From Candidatus Saccharibacteria bacterium UBA1944 (GTDB taxonomy: Bacteria; Patescibacteriota; Saccharimonadia; Saccharimonadales; Saccharimonadaceae), in contig DDEW01000003.1 in assembly GCA_002336935.1 (NCBI GenBank), positions 50,335 to 86,612 on the forward strand: 36,278 bases of DNA, written 5' to 3'. A model generated the notes under the pieces. That model worked only from the letters and a program-made list of their open reading frames with translations, ran no database searches and was not told the origin of the DNA. Made by a program: the position numbers and the translations under genes. This document shows positions 16,566 to 25,142 of the stretch, piece by piece; positions within the stretch are counted from its first letter, which is position 1; every line of letters begins with the position of its first letter.

Positions 16566-16680
16566 TACTGAGGTGAAAAGAATGTGTACACACCGCAGTA
16601 AGGCCAAAAGGTATGCCGCGAGCAACGGATTGCTGAACCGAAGCGCGCAATATATGACAACATCTTGTCATGTTTTATTA
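16566..16680 (+). promoter_or_regulatory. Structured rpsL leader with terminator-like hairpin
   Basis: TACTGAGGTG (16566-16575) can pair with CACCGCAGTA (16591-16600) with one mismatch. Further down ATGACAA (16654-16660) pairs with TTGTCAT (16665-16671) and is followed by GTTTTATTATT, the form of a weak intrinsic terminator ahead of the gene. Feedback by a ribosomal protein or attenuation would fit; neither is proven. Confidence 0.5.
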
Positions 16681-16703
16681 TTAGATAATCTAAAGGATTA
16701 TAC

Positions 16704-17117
16704 ATGCCAACAATCAATCAATTGGTGCGTAAGCCTCGTCAGACTGCTGGCAAAAAGAGCAAGTCTCCAGCGCTCGGCCGCATTCACAACGCACTGAAGG
16801 TTCGCTACTACAATCAAGACGCTCCGCTCAAACGCGGTGTCTGCGTGAAAGTAACGACCAAAACTCCAAAAAAACCTAACTCAGCGCTTCGCAAAGTTGC
16901 TCGCGTTCGCTTGACCAATGGCCATGAAGTATGGGCATACATTGGTGGTGAAGGCCACAACCTCCAAGAGCACGCAGTAGTGCTCGTTCGTGGTGGCCGT
17001 GTGCCAGATCTTCCAGGTGTGCGTTATCACATCGTTCGTGGCACCCTGGATCTTCAGGGTGTAGCAAAGCGTCAACAAGGCCGCTCTAAGTACGGCGCCA
17101 AGAAGGAAGGTAAGTAG
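16704..17117 (+). CDS. rpsL: 30S ribosomal protein S12
   Basis: This 137-residue protein of the decoding centre has the conserved TTKTPKKPNSALRKVARVRL region, with the lysine at which streptomycin-resistance mutations usually occur unchanged. The PDLPGVRYHIVRG loop carries the aspartate that is methylthiolated in many bacteria. The start at ATG 16704 follows the SD AAAGGA. rpsG begins two bases after the stop. Confidence 0.97.
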   Translation: MPTINQLVRKPRQTAGKKSKSPALGRIHNALKVRYYNQDAPLKRGVCVKVTTKTPKKPNSALRKVARVRLTNGHEVWAYIGGEGHNLQEHAVVLVRGGRVPDLPGVRYHIVRGTLDLQGVAKRQQGRSKYGAKKEGK

Positions 17118-17119
17118 TC

Positions 17120-17599
17120 ATGCCTCGCAAAGTTACTAAAAAGCTACAACGTACTATTAAGCCTGATCGCAAGTACCAAAGTGTGCTAGTGCAGCGCCTT
17201 ATTAACAAGAGTATGCTTGACGGCAAGAAGCTTGTTGCCGAACGTGCCGTGTACGCTGCGCTTGAGCAAGCAGCAAAGACCCTAAAGAGCGAGGAGCCCC
17301 TTGAAGTATTTGAGCGTGCGCTCAAAAATGTTAGCCCAAACTTCGAAGTGAAAAGCCGGCGTGTCGGTGGTGCAAACTACCAGATTCCTTTCCCAGTACA
17401 AGGTCATCGCCAGCTTCACTATGCCTTTAGCTGGCTGGTGCAATCAGCACGCGCCCGCAGTGGTATGCCTTATGAAAAGCGTCTCGCACTCGAAATCGTC
17501 GACGCGTACAATGAGGCCGGTGCAGCTTTCAAAAAGAAAGAAGACACTCACAAAATGGCAGAAGCAAACCGAGCATTCGCTCACTTTGCTCGCGGGTAA
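17120..17599 (+). CDS. rpsG: 30S ribosomal protein S7
   Basis: This 159-residue S7 organises the 3' domain of 16S rRNA. Typical stretches are LVQRLINKSMLDGKK, ALKNVSPNFEVKSRRVGGANYQIP (split across residues about 68-91) and NRAFAHFARG at the end. Its SD AAGGAAGG lies inside the end of rpsL, so the two are cotranscribed. In most bacteria fusA follows directly; here it is 5.4 kb away on the same strand. Confidence 0.97.
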   Translation: MPRKVTKKLQRTIKPDRKYQSVLVQRLINKSMLDGKKLVAERAVYAALEQAAKTLKSEEPLEVFERALKNVSPNFEVKSRRVGGANYQIPFPVQGHRQLHYAFSWLVQSARARSGMPYEKRLALEIVDAYNEAGAAFKKKEDTHKMAEANRAFAHFARG

Positions 17600-17621
17600 T
17601 ACCCCGCTCGCAACGCCAGAC

Positions 17622-17650
17622 AAAAACCGCCCAGTGTATGGGCGGTTTTT
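17622..17650. terminator. Bidirectional terminator rpsG / pilin
   Basis: AAAAACCGCCC pairs with GGGCGGTTTTT around a seven-base loop. It serves rpsG and the convergent pilin gene. Confidence 0.88.
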
Positions 17651-17663
17651 GGTAGAGAGTCCG

Positions 17664-18155
17664 TTACAGCGCCGATCCGCCCGATGACCACTTTGCCCAG
17701 CCGCGTGTACCACGGTTAGGGTCCACGAGAAATGGTGCAATCGCGGACGCACTTTCCACTGCTGGAACAGAGCCAGAAGGAACAAGCCGAAGAAGCTTGT
17801 AATCGACACTATTTGCTGACCAACAGTAGGCGTAGTAGCTGCCATCAGATGATGATGGAGCGCTTGGCAGCTTGCTGATATAACTCGGAACAAGGCCGGT
17901 GTACAGTGCGCCCGTTGAAGGGCTCGCAACCCAAGTTACACACCCGCTGGCAGCTGCACCTGGGTAGGCATTGTTGTCGGCATAATACATTTCAATAGCC
18001 TTAGCAATAGAAGAAAGGTTGCTCTTGTGAGCACTCAGCCGTGCTCGCTCTTGGATACCATTGAACGCAACGACACTAACGATCGCGAGAACAGCAATAA
18101 CGACAATGACAATCAATAGTTCTACAATGGTAAAGCCACGTTGTCGGTAATTCAT
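17664..18155 (-). CDS. Type IV pilin-like protein
   Basis: This 163-residue protein has a prepilin leader MNYRQRG|FTIVE (cleavage after Gly7, Glu at mature +5) and a long hydrophobic helix to about residue 31. The head has two cysteines and the segment YYADNNAYPGA, common in pilins and pseudopilins. It would be processed by a prepilin peptidase and assembled in the envelope. The start is ATG 18155: an in-frame TTG at 18215 would give a long extension without pilin-leader character, and the -10 box lies seven bases before 18155. It is the second of three separate pilin genes in the window. Confidence 0.88.
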   Translation of the reverse strand: MNYRQRGFTIVELLIVIVVIAVLAIVSVVAFNGIQERARLSAHKSNLSSIAKAIEMYYADNNAYPGAAASGCVTWVASPSTGALYTGLVPSYISKLPSAPSSSDGSYYAYCWSANSVDYKLLRLVPSGSVPAVESASAIAPFLVDPNRGTRGWAKWSSGGSAL

Positions 18156-18162
18156 AAGCAGT

Positions 18163-18206
18163 ATTATAGAGGACCCAGTTGCTTTTAAGCAAGTTGTCTG
18201 TAATAG
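18163..18206. promoter_or_regulatory. Divergent promoters sharing a palindromic -35 region
   Basis: The palindrome TTGCTTTTAAGCAA (18179-18192) supplies a -35 box TTGCTT on each strand. The minus strand has TATAAT (18168-18163) seven bases before the pilin ATG; the plus strand has TAATAG (18201-18206) eight bases before ATG 18215. Both genes look leaderless, and the two promoters should compete or be co-regulated. Confidence 0.55.
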
Positions 18207-18214
18207 TGAAAGCA

Positions 18215-18931
18215 ATGAGTGAGGTGCGACTGCCTGGAAGAGAAAATGATACGCTGCGCGCCACCCGTCTGTTTACGAGACTTCTTGACTATACAGATAC
18301 TATTGAGCAGGTGGGCACTCAGGTGCGAACTCGCGAATATATAGAAACACCCTATAAAGGGCATGGCATTATTGATAAACAAGAACTGCTTCGCCGTGTA
18401 ATGGGGTCAGTATCAGCTGAATATTATTGGGGCGGCTCTTATGCGGGGCCGCACCACTTAATGTGGCCACGAAAGTTCTACGAAGGCCAGGGCCTTGGAA
18501 CACGCAGGAAAATACCGATGCATTTCCGTAGTTCGCAGACACTGCGAGTCATCTTGCCGCGCGATTTACATGACTATCTGCATAAAGTAACGGAGCCGCC
18601 ACTCGCACCAGACAGCGATGTGATGGAGCAATACTACCGTGAGCAGGAACAGATACTTCACTTGTATAGTGTTGTTCGCTACCATGGGTTAAAAGATTCC
18701 CCAATGACGCATGAACAAAAAGAGCATTATCGGCTACTCCGACTGCATGAAGAGCTTGAAAAGTTAGAGGAAGGTCAAGTGGGGTTGTTGCCAGACACGG
18801 AGTTGCTCGCCAGCCTTTCACTTCACGATGCTCGCCAAATTCTCCGCTCGCTAGCACGAGTTCAGGGGCTGTCCAACGATAGCGATTGCCAGATGGCGTT
18901 CTTTAGCGAAGATCTGCCATGGGCGGCATAA
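18215..18931 (+). CDS. Hypothetical protein with HNH-like histidine pattern
   Basis: This 238-residue protein is not recognised. The middle contains GPHHLMWPRKFY (residues about 79-90), then an FRSSQTLRVILP strand and RDLHDYLHK. Paired histidines before an aromatic stretch and a later LHxxLH-type segment recall beta-beta-alpha HNH domains, but the pattern is too loose for a nuclease call. The C-terminal half is helical and charged (EELEKLEEGQ). An in-frame GTG at 18207 could be the start. The gene lies divergent from a pilin and ahead of three other lineage-type hypothetical genes in the same direction. Confidence 0.72.
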   Translation: MSEVRLPGRENDTLRATRLFTRLLDYTDTIEQVGTQVRTREYIETPYKGHGIIDKQELLRRVMGSVSAEYYWGGSYAGPHHLMWPRKFYEGQGLGTRRKIPMHFRSSQTLRVILPRDLHDYLHKVTEPPLAPDSDVMEQYYREQEQILHLYSVVRYHGLKDSPMTHEQKEHYRLLRLHEELEKLEEGQVGLLPDTELLASLSLHDARQILRSLARVQGLSNDSDCQMAFFSEDLPWAA

Positions 18932-18946
18932 GTTATGCTTATCCTT

Positions 18947-18974
18947 GCATAGCCTGATACTAGTAAGGTTAAAT
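18947..18974 (+). promoter_or_regulatory. Promoter of the gene at 18984, leaderless
   Basis: TTGCAT (18947-18952), a 16-base spacer and TTAAAT (18969-18974), nine bases before ATG 18984. Confidence 0.5.
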
Positions 18975-18983
18975 AAAACAACT

Positions 18984-19958
18984 ATGGCAGACATGACACC
19001 CCAGGAAAGCGCAGTTTTCGATCGTTTGCGCATGTCGATGGAAGACCCGTACATCGATCGCATGATGCAACGTGCCCTAGAGTACGAAGCAGCCATCAAT
19101 GAAACCGAAGCAAGCAAAGATGAGCGCGCCGAAATAGTCAATACACTCGATAGAGAGTGGATATATAGTGGGCAGGAATTAGTAGTTACTGGCGATATAT
19201 GGATGGTAACGCCCGAGCAACCGATGCCGCATCGAGTGAGTGTGGTTGATAGGAAAGTAATAAGCAACGGGTTTATGTTTGACCCTGATCGACTTGAGTT
19301 TGAAGGGGAGATGATGGAGGGTTTACAGCGTGCATCCCACGCGCTTATCATTCCTACCGACCGTACTGATGGCTTGGCGAATTACGCGGCAATGCACCTT
19401 GCAGACGTCCGCCACATAGAGTACCCTTATCCCTCTCCGGAGCTACGCCAACAGCGGTTCCGTTATCACTTTGAGCGTCAGGCAGACGAAATTGATGATG
19501 CCTATTTGCGTGCAAAAAATGACACTGAGATGCTCCATATGCTGCATGACTTCCAATTTGATGCGAATATGGCAGACCCCGAAGACGTGCAGGCACTGAT
19601 GGATGGGCAAGAATACTTAAATCGTATCCTTGACCTTGATACCAGGATGCCCTATGTTGTGACGATGCTTGGGATGATTGCAGTGTTTTCAAGTGAAGAA
19701 ACGCCAAAGACGAATCAAACAGTGACGGTTTCGGCGCAAATGGCTACCGTTACTAAGCCAATAAAACGCCTTCTCACTGTTAACCGTGTTTTGTTGCAGC
19801 CCAATGACTTGACGGGAGAAACTACCATTGGCAGTCACCGATTTATCCCCTATATTGATGGTCACGCCGAGGGAAAGGTGAAAACCGAACCAAGGCAACG
19901 ACTACTTGTGCCGTTTAGTTCAATTATGTGGGCCGAGAGTGTGCGAGATATACTATAG
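18984..19958 (+). CDS. Hypothetical soluble protein
   Basis: This 324-residue protein has no recognised family. The N-terminal third is acidic and helical. The C-terminal part (about 235-320) alternates short strands and ends in RQRLLVPFSSIMWAESV, similar to RFIVPLSTLEEMAF at the end of the next gene and to IYIPIDSLTKL inside it, so a shared domain is probable. No signal peptide or membrane segment is seen. ATG 18984 is preferred to an upstream TTG because a -10 box lies just before it. Confidence 0.75.
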   Translation: MADMTPQESAVFDRLRMSMEDPYIDRMMQRALEYEAAINETEASKDERAEIVNTLDREWIYSGQELVVTGDIWMVTPEQPMPHRVSVVDRKVISNGFMFDPDRLEFEGEMMEGLQRASHALIIPTDRTDGLANYAAMHLADVRHIEYPYPSPELRQQRFRYHFERQADEIDDAYLRAKNDTEMLHMLHDFQFDANMADPEDVQALMDGQEYLNRILDLDTRMPYVVTMLGMIAVFSSEETPKTNQTVTVSAQMATVTKPIKRLLTVNRVLLQPNDLTGETTIGSHRFIPYIDGHAEGKVKTEPRQRLLVPFSSIMWAESVRDIL

Positions 19959-19967
19959 TGGCTATGC

Positions 19968-19996
19968 TTGCATAATTAGGACTACCTCTGTTCAAT
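19968..19996 (+). promoter_or_regulatory. Promoter of the gene pair 20004-22916, leaderless
   Basis: TTGCAT (19968-19973), a 17-base spacer and TTCAAT (19991-19996), seven bases before ATG 20004. Confidence 0.55.
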
Positions 19997-20003
19997 AGAG
20001 AGC

Positions 20004-22223
20004 ATGACTAGCGAGAAAACACCTACCGGCGATAGCGGTGACGCATTTGATGCACTGATAAAGGCTAGCTGGGATCACGAGCCCAGTTTACGTGAGCTGC
20101 TTGATGCGGGTGTGCGACGGTTACTTGATGATGCGAAGAGCCTTGAAGATTCGCTCAATAGCAGTGGTACGGTATCCGAGGAGACAATTCAGGAGGCACT
20201 TCTTCACCTAAATGGGGATTGGGACATGCTCGGATTTGGTGATGAGGCCCTAAAGATTACTGGTAGACTACGCCCCACAGAATATGCTGAAGAAAACGAT
20301 GTCGACAATCTCGATGAGGACGGTGCCTTTCCTGGCCTTGGCGTACGCGCCGAAGACATGCTTGGCGCCTACCTGCCCGCAGCTCACTTTCGTGTAATTA
20401 TGCGAGGGTTTGACGTAGAAACGGTACCACTTGGTGAGCACGGAAATGCCTATCGTATTGTTATGCAACTGAGCCTTGACGAGGACTACGCCGATGAAGA
20501 CATCTGGTTTACCGCTTATCCAGATGATATTGAATATATTGAGGCGTATCAACCTACTCGTGAAGGTGCCGAAGAGTTTATTGGTAAAAACTTCCCTGAA
20601 CTGCTCACTGCGATCCATGTGCTCCCAGATAACTGCCAAGACCCTGAGCTAATACGCCAAGTGCTTGATGATTTTGCTGTAACATTTGATCTATCAAAAG
20701 CTGATACAACGATGGGACAAGATGAAGTGCTTGACCTGATTGAGACGTACATAACAGATCGGCTGGCATTTGATAATTCAAGTTATGATGCTTCGGTGAA
20801 TGGACTCATATATGGAAGGCGTATGAACTTCGATAAAGTGCCTACTAAGTACCAAGGTACTCTGCGCCAACTACTGATTGGGAGTGTTCGGCTCTTCCCA
20901 ACACCAGATACCACAGAAGGTCAGTCGATGGTAACCTATCGTGCGGCGCTTGAAACATGGTATTTGGTTCCCGAGGCGCAAGGTGGAAGGACACCAATAT
21001 ATATTCCGATTGACAGCCTAACGAAGCTTGTTGCTAATCGGCCGGATGCTCGCGACTACCCGTTTGGTGAAGACACCTTCATTACGCAGAATGAGCAAAT
21101 GGAAGGAGACTTTGGTGTAGCGCCGCTAGCAAATACTATGGGAGCCGCTGCAGTCGAGCTTGTGGCGCAAGAAGACAGTGATGCCCCAGTGGATGAGGCG
21201 GAAGTGCAAGAGGGTTATGCGAGTGAAGCGGAGCTTGTAAGTGCGTATACGAATGAGCTACGCGGGCTTCATGAAGTCGTTCGCCAATATGCATCAGGTG
21301 CTGCAGAGCTGGTATACGATACAAAGGCAGATGCGATGAAGCAGTATGAAGTGGTATCTGAGCGTATTAACGCTTTCTTTGAGCGATGGAGCAATGTCAA
21401 TACAGTTATTGAAGTGGCCGGTGAAGCGCTGCGTATGCCCAATATGCAAATCACGCGTACACTCGACGTCGAAAATGAACATGTATCACTTAACTTTGAC
21501 AACTTTGATATTGTCGATCGAAGTATCCTTAATTCTGCTAAGGGCATGCTCACAGAGGCAACGGTGCGCGTATTACCAATAGATGAGGATGAGCAAAAAC
21601 ATGTTATTCGCGCGTATCTTGAGTTTATTGACCTTTCGCATACAACGATACCCGTCAATATTAACGATCCTGAGACGGGCTTGACCATGGTGACGGGTGG
21701 CGCCACGCGTCGATTCGTGGTGGACCTAGGTTATCATGCCGGCTACTCAATACCTGCGCTTGAGTATGATGAACGACGCCAGCAAGCTATGGAACGAGCA
21801 GAACATATGGAAGCACCGAGTAAAACCCGTGCCATAGTCACCAAAAACCTTCGTGCACTTGCCAAAGGTATTGATAACGAATCACCTAACTCGATGGAAG
21901 AATATGATGGCGTAGAGGGGCTGAGGGACATTGCACTGAGCACAGCAGGCGACCCATCCGCCATGAATACAGTAGCAGATGCACTTGAGTCAATTATCGG
22001 CACAGGACGTCCACTGCGCCTCATGGGACCCTATATTACAGAAACTGGTGAGCTTGTACCAGACCAGGGACTATTAGCGAAATTGGATGGAGTTGTCACG
22101 CAACACCCCCACCTAAAAGCAAATGAAATCACGTTTGTCATGTTGGTACCGGCGCAGTCGACAGGCGAAACTGATAAACGATTTATTGTTCCGCTGAGCA
22201 CCCTAGAAGAGATGGCATTTTAA
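20004..22223 (+). CDS. Large acidic hypothetical protein with repeated modules
   Basis: This 739-residue soluble protein is not recognised. It is strongly acidic, with several modules that each finish in a strand plus turn of the form (I/V)PxxSL: PIYIPIDSLTKL near residue 335 and RFIVPLSTLEEM at the very end. Between them lie helical, charged stretches with LDEDYADEDIW-like acidic runs. There is no membrane segment, Walker motif or protease motif. It begins directly behind a promoter and is followed nine bases later by the gene at 22233, whose SD overlaps its stop region, so the two form an operon. Confidence 0.78.
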   Translation: MTSEKTPTGDSGDAFDALIKASWDHEPSLRELLDAGVRRLLDDAKSLEDSLNSSGTVSEETIQEALLHLNGDWDMLGFGDEALKITGRLRPTEYAEENDVDNLDEDGAFPGLGVRAEDMLGAYLPAAHFRVIMRGFDVETVPLGEHGNAYRIVMQLSLDEDYADEDIWFTAYPDDIEYIEAYQPTREGAEEFIGKNFPELLTAIHVLPDNCQDPELIRQVLDDFAVTFDLSKADTTMGQDEVLDLIETYITDRLAFDNSSYDASVNGLIYGRRMNFDKVPTKYQGTLRQLLIGSVRLFPTPDTTEGQSMVTYRAALETWYLVPEAQGGRTPIYIPIDSLTKLVANRPDARDYPFGEDTFITQNEQMEGDFGVAPLANTMGAAAVELVAQEDSDAPVDEAEVQEGYASEAELVSAYTNELRGLHEVVRQYASGAAELVYDTKADAMKQYEVVSERINAFFERWSNVNTVIEVAGEALRMPNMQITRTLDVENEHVSLNFDNFDIVDRSILNSAKGMLTEATVRVLPIDEDEQKHVIRAYLEFIDLSHTTIPVNINDPETGLTMVTGGATRRFVVDLGYHAGYSIPALEYDERRQQAMERAEHMEAPSKTRAIVTKNLRALAKGIDNESPNSMEEYDGVEGLRDIALSTAGDPSAMNTVADALESIIGTGRPLRLMGPYITETGELVPDQGLLAKLDGVVTQHPHLKANEITFVMLVPAQSTGETDKRFIVPLSTLEEMAF

Positions 22224-22232
22224 AGGAGTATT

Positions 22233-22916
22233 ATGACAGAACACTACCCATCGAAAGATCCCTTTGACGCATTTGAACAAATGCTAGCAGATGACCCCAA
22301 ATTTGCTGCCTCTATGGCTGAGGCTACTGCGCAAATGGAAGAAAATGCCCAGAGAGCAGAACTTATAGCAGCCTATCCAAAGCTGTTCGATAAAACTCGA
22401 CCGTATTATGAAGAAAACATTGACCATATTGGTGGTATGATTCACGATGAGTTTGCACGTTTATGCCGTCAGTATGGTATCGATTTGAGCGATCCTAACC
22501 TTGATGTTGCAACCTTTGACGATGTTCAGCAAGAACTGGCGCTGTTCGTGTATGGGCTCAAGCGCGAGCTATGGCATGGTGATACTGTTGCAGCAAGCTC
22601 GGCACTAGTGGTTGATTTGCGGCGAGATGAAGATGATTCCATGGGTGTCGTTGGCATAGCCGAAGGTGAAGCGGTGGTCGGCGCTTTTGGCGGCCCTGTT
22701 ATTGGCCCACTCCCAGACGACGTACATGCGATGACTCTTGGTGAATCAGGCGACCCTGCGATTGGTATTGGTTTAGTGCTTGAGCAACCAATAGTTATTG
22801 ATGAAACGGGAGAGGCGCATCATGATGCTTTTGAAGGTGAACAGGTGATTGTTGCCCTAGGTACAATTGGGCTAAAACTCCAAAAAATCGTCTACCGAGA
22901 CACGTCTGAACTCTAG
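22233..22916 (+). CDS. Hypothetical protein, second gene of the operon
   Basis: This 227-residue protein of unknown family has an acidic helical N-terminal half. The C-terminal half (about 120-220) is glycine- and valine-rich with alternating short strands (GVVGIAEGEAVVGAFGGP), probably an all-beta domain. The SD AAAGGAG stands seven bases before ATG 22233, and the gap to the preceding gene is nine bases. This agrees with the pattern that internal operon genes use SD sites while first genes do not. A partner role for the 739-residue protein is an inference from the linkage alone. Confidence 0.75.
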   Translation: MTEHYPSKDPFDAFEQMLADDPKFAASMAEATAQMEENAQRAELIAAYPKLFDKTRPYYEENIDHIGGMIHDEFARLCRQYGIDLSDPNLDVATFDDVQQELALFVYGLKRELWHGDTVAASSALVVDLRRDEDDSMGVVGIAEGEAVVGAFGGPVIGPLPDDVHAMTLGESGDPAIGIGLVLEQPIVIDETGEAHHDAFEGEQVIVALGTIGLKLQKIVYRDTSEL

Positions 22917-22936
22917 TCATTCTCTGTAATCTGTGC

Positions 22937-23008
22937 TATGATTACTTCCAAGAGCTATTACTAATGCTAAAAATTAGTTAACTAATAACAGTAAAGGATA
23001 ACGCCCGT
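22937..23008 (+). promoter_or_regulatory. fusA promoter and leader
   Basis: An extended -10 box TGC-TATGAT (22937-22942) lacks a clear -35. The leader holds a CTAAT/ATTAG hairpin and the element TTAACTAATAAC (22978-22989), shared exactly with the rpoB leader, then the SD AAAGGA before ATG 23009. Confidence 0.5.
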
Positions 23009-25096
23009 ATGGCAACCCCAACAAACGTCCCACTAAAGGACTTCCGTAACGTCGGTATTATTGCGCACATCGACGCCGGCAAAACAACAACAACTGAAGG
23101 CATTTTGTACCGCACGGGTCTAAGCCATAAAATTGGCGCTGTACACGAAGGCGAAACTACTACCGACTGGATGGAGCAGGAGCGAGAGCGAGGGATCACG
23201 ATTACCAGTGCTGCCGTGACTTGCTTCTGGAAGGGACACAAAATCAACATCATTGATACCCCAGGTCACATTGACTTTACTGCGGAAGTAGAGCGAAGCT
23301 TACGCGTGCTCGACGGTGCCGTTACGGTATTCGATGGAAAAATGGGTGTTGAGGCGCAGTCTGAAACCGTTTGGCGCCAGGCCAACAAATACGGCGTACC
23401 GCGCATTTGCTTTATTAACAAAATCAACCAAATTGGTGGTGACTTCTATAAGTCACTTGAGAGCATCCACAACCGTCTTAGCAAAAATGCATTACCAATT
23501 CACCTGCCAATTGGCTTTGAAAAAGACATCAACGGTGTCGTTGATCTTGTTGACATGAAAGCTTACACGTACACTGACTTTACCGATCACGAACTTGTTC
23601 AAGGTGACATTCCTGCAGACATGCTCGAAAAAGCTAAGAATGCTCGTTCGCTGCTTGTTGAGGCAGCTGTTGAAGCTGACGATGCACTGATGGAGAAGTT
23701 CTTCGAAGGCGGTGAGGCAGCAATCTCTATCGATGAGCTCAAAAGCGCTTTGCGTAAGCGAGTACTTGGTGGCGACTTCTACCTTGTTACGGGTGGTGAT
23801 GGGCGTGGTGTGATCGTAGAGAAGGTACTTGACCTCATGAACGATTACCTACCAAGCCCACTTGATGTTGACGCAATTTGGGGCAAAAACCCTAAAACTG
23901 GTGACGAAGTGAGCCGTAAGCCAGACGAAAAAGAACCGATGGCTGCGCTGGCATTCAAACTCGCCACTGACCCATTTGTTGGTAAGCTGATCTTTGTACG
24001 CGTCTACTCTGGCGTGTTGACTGCGGGTAGCTATGTACTTAACACTACTACTGGTGAAAAAGAACGCGTGGGCCGTATTGTGCGTATGCACGCTGACAAG
24101 CGCGAAGATGTTGATAAAATTGGCGCCGGAGACATTGCGGCCGTCGTAGGCCTTAAGGGCACCTTTACTGGCCACACGCTTTGCGATGTGGCGCATCCGA
24201 TTGCACTTGAAGCGATTACATTCCCAGAGCCGCCTGTATCGATTGCTGTTGAACCAAAAACCAAGGCCGACCAAGAAAAGATGGGTATTGCTCTTGGTCG
24301 CTTAGCTGAAGAAGATCCAACGTTCCGTGTCCATACCGACGAAGAAACCGGTCAAACGATTATGAGCGGTATGGGTGAGCTTCACCTTGAAATTTTGATC
24401 GATCGCATGAAGCGCGAATTTAACGTTGAAGCTAACGTGGGTGAGCCTCAGGTTGCCTTCCGTGAAACAATTAAAGGTACCGCCGAAGTGCAAGGTAAGC
24501 ACGCTAAACAATCAGGTGGACGTGGTCAATATGGTGATGTTTGGGTTCGCTTTGAGCCAAATGAAGTGGGCAAGGGCTTTGAGTTCATTGATATGATCAA
24601 AGGCGGTGTTGTACCGCAAGAGTACCGCAAACCAGTTGAGCAAGGTATCGTAGAAACACTCAACGGCGGTGTGATCGCTGGGTACCCAGTTGTCGATATT
24701 AAGGCTACACTCTACGATGGTAGCTACCACGATGTTGACTCGAGTGAGCTCGCGTTTAAGCTTGCTGGTAGCTTAGCTACTCGAGATGGTATTAAAAAGG
24801 CGACTCCAGTACTGCTTGAACCCGTCATGCATGTCGAAGTGACTACTCCAGAGGAGTTTATGGGCGATATCATTGGCGACCTTAACAGCCGCCGCGGCCG
24901 TATTGATGCCATGGAGGACCTGATGGGCGGAGCCAAGCTTGTAAAAGCAATCGTACCACTTGCAAATATGTTCGGTTATACTGGAGATATTCGCAGTATG
25001 AGCCAGGGCCGTGCAGCGAGCACTATGGAGCTTGCTCACTATGAAGAAGTTCCACCAAACGTAGCGCAAGAGATCATCGAAAAGCGCTCAAAGTAA
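23009..25096 (+). CDS. fusA: Elongation factor G with altered guanine-binding motifs
   Basis: This 695-residue translocase GTPase has G1 AHIDAGKTT (19-27), switch I RGITITS (61-67), G3 DTPGHIDF (83-90) and all later EF-G domains. The end reads DIRSMSQGRAASTMELAHYEEVP, as in domain V. Two motifs are abnormal. G4, usually NKMD, reads NKIN at 137-140, losing the aspartate that selects guanine. The G5 region, usually GSAFKNKGV, reads GGDGRGV from 262, where an aspartate (Asp264) appears. The rest aligns so well that a reading error is unlikely. Monocistronic, with a terminator at 25104. Confidence 0.96.
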   Translation: MATPTNVPLKDFRNVGIIAHIDAGKTTTTEGILYRTGLSHKIGAVHEGETTTDWMEQERERGITITSAAVTCFWKGHKINIIDTPGHIDFTAEVERSLRVLDGAVTVFDGKMGVEAQSETVWRQANKYGVPRICFINKINQIGGDFYKSLESIHNRLSKNALPIHLPIGFEKDINGVVDLVDMKAYTYTDFTDHELVQGDIPADMLEKAKNARSLLVEAAVEADDALMEKFFEGGEAAISIDELKSALRKRVLGGDFYLVTGGDGRGVIVEKVLDLMNDYLPSPLDVDAIWGKNPKTGDEVSRKPDEKEPMAALAFKLATDPFVGKLIFVRVYSGVLTAGSYVLNTTTGEKERVGRIVRMHADKREDVDKIGAGDIAAVVGLKGTFTGHTLCDVAHPIALEAITFPEPPVSIAVEPKTKADQEKMGIALGRLAEEDPTFRVHTDEETGQTIMSGMGELHLEILIDRMKREFNVEANVGEPQVAFRETIKGTAEVQGKHAKQSGGRGQYGDVWVRFEPNEVGKGFEFIDMIKGGVVPQEYRKPVEQGIVETLNGGVIAGYPVVDIKATLYDGSYHDVDSSELAFKLAGSLATRDGIKKATPVLLEPVMHVEVTTPEEFMGDIIGDLNSRRGRIDAMEDLMGGAKLVKAIVPLANMFGYTGDIRSMSQGRAASTMELAHYEEVPPNVAQEIIEKRSK

Positions 25097-25103
25097 TCCG
25101 ACT

Positions 25104-25131
25104 AAAGCACCTCCCTCAGCGGAGGTGCTTT
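25104..25131. terminator. Bidirectional terminator fusA / pilin
   Basis: AAAGCACCTCC pairs perfectly with GGAGGTGCTTT around CTCAGC, between the convergent fusA and pilin genes. Confidence 0.85.
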
Positions 25132-25142
25132 AAATGACGGCA

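Noticed and set aside
16531..16797. 88-codon plus-strand frame starting in the rpsL leader
   Set aside because: It runs out of frame into rpsL, lacks an SD and overlaps the leader hairpins; composition is not protein-like.
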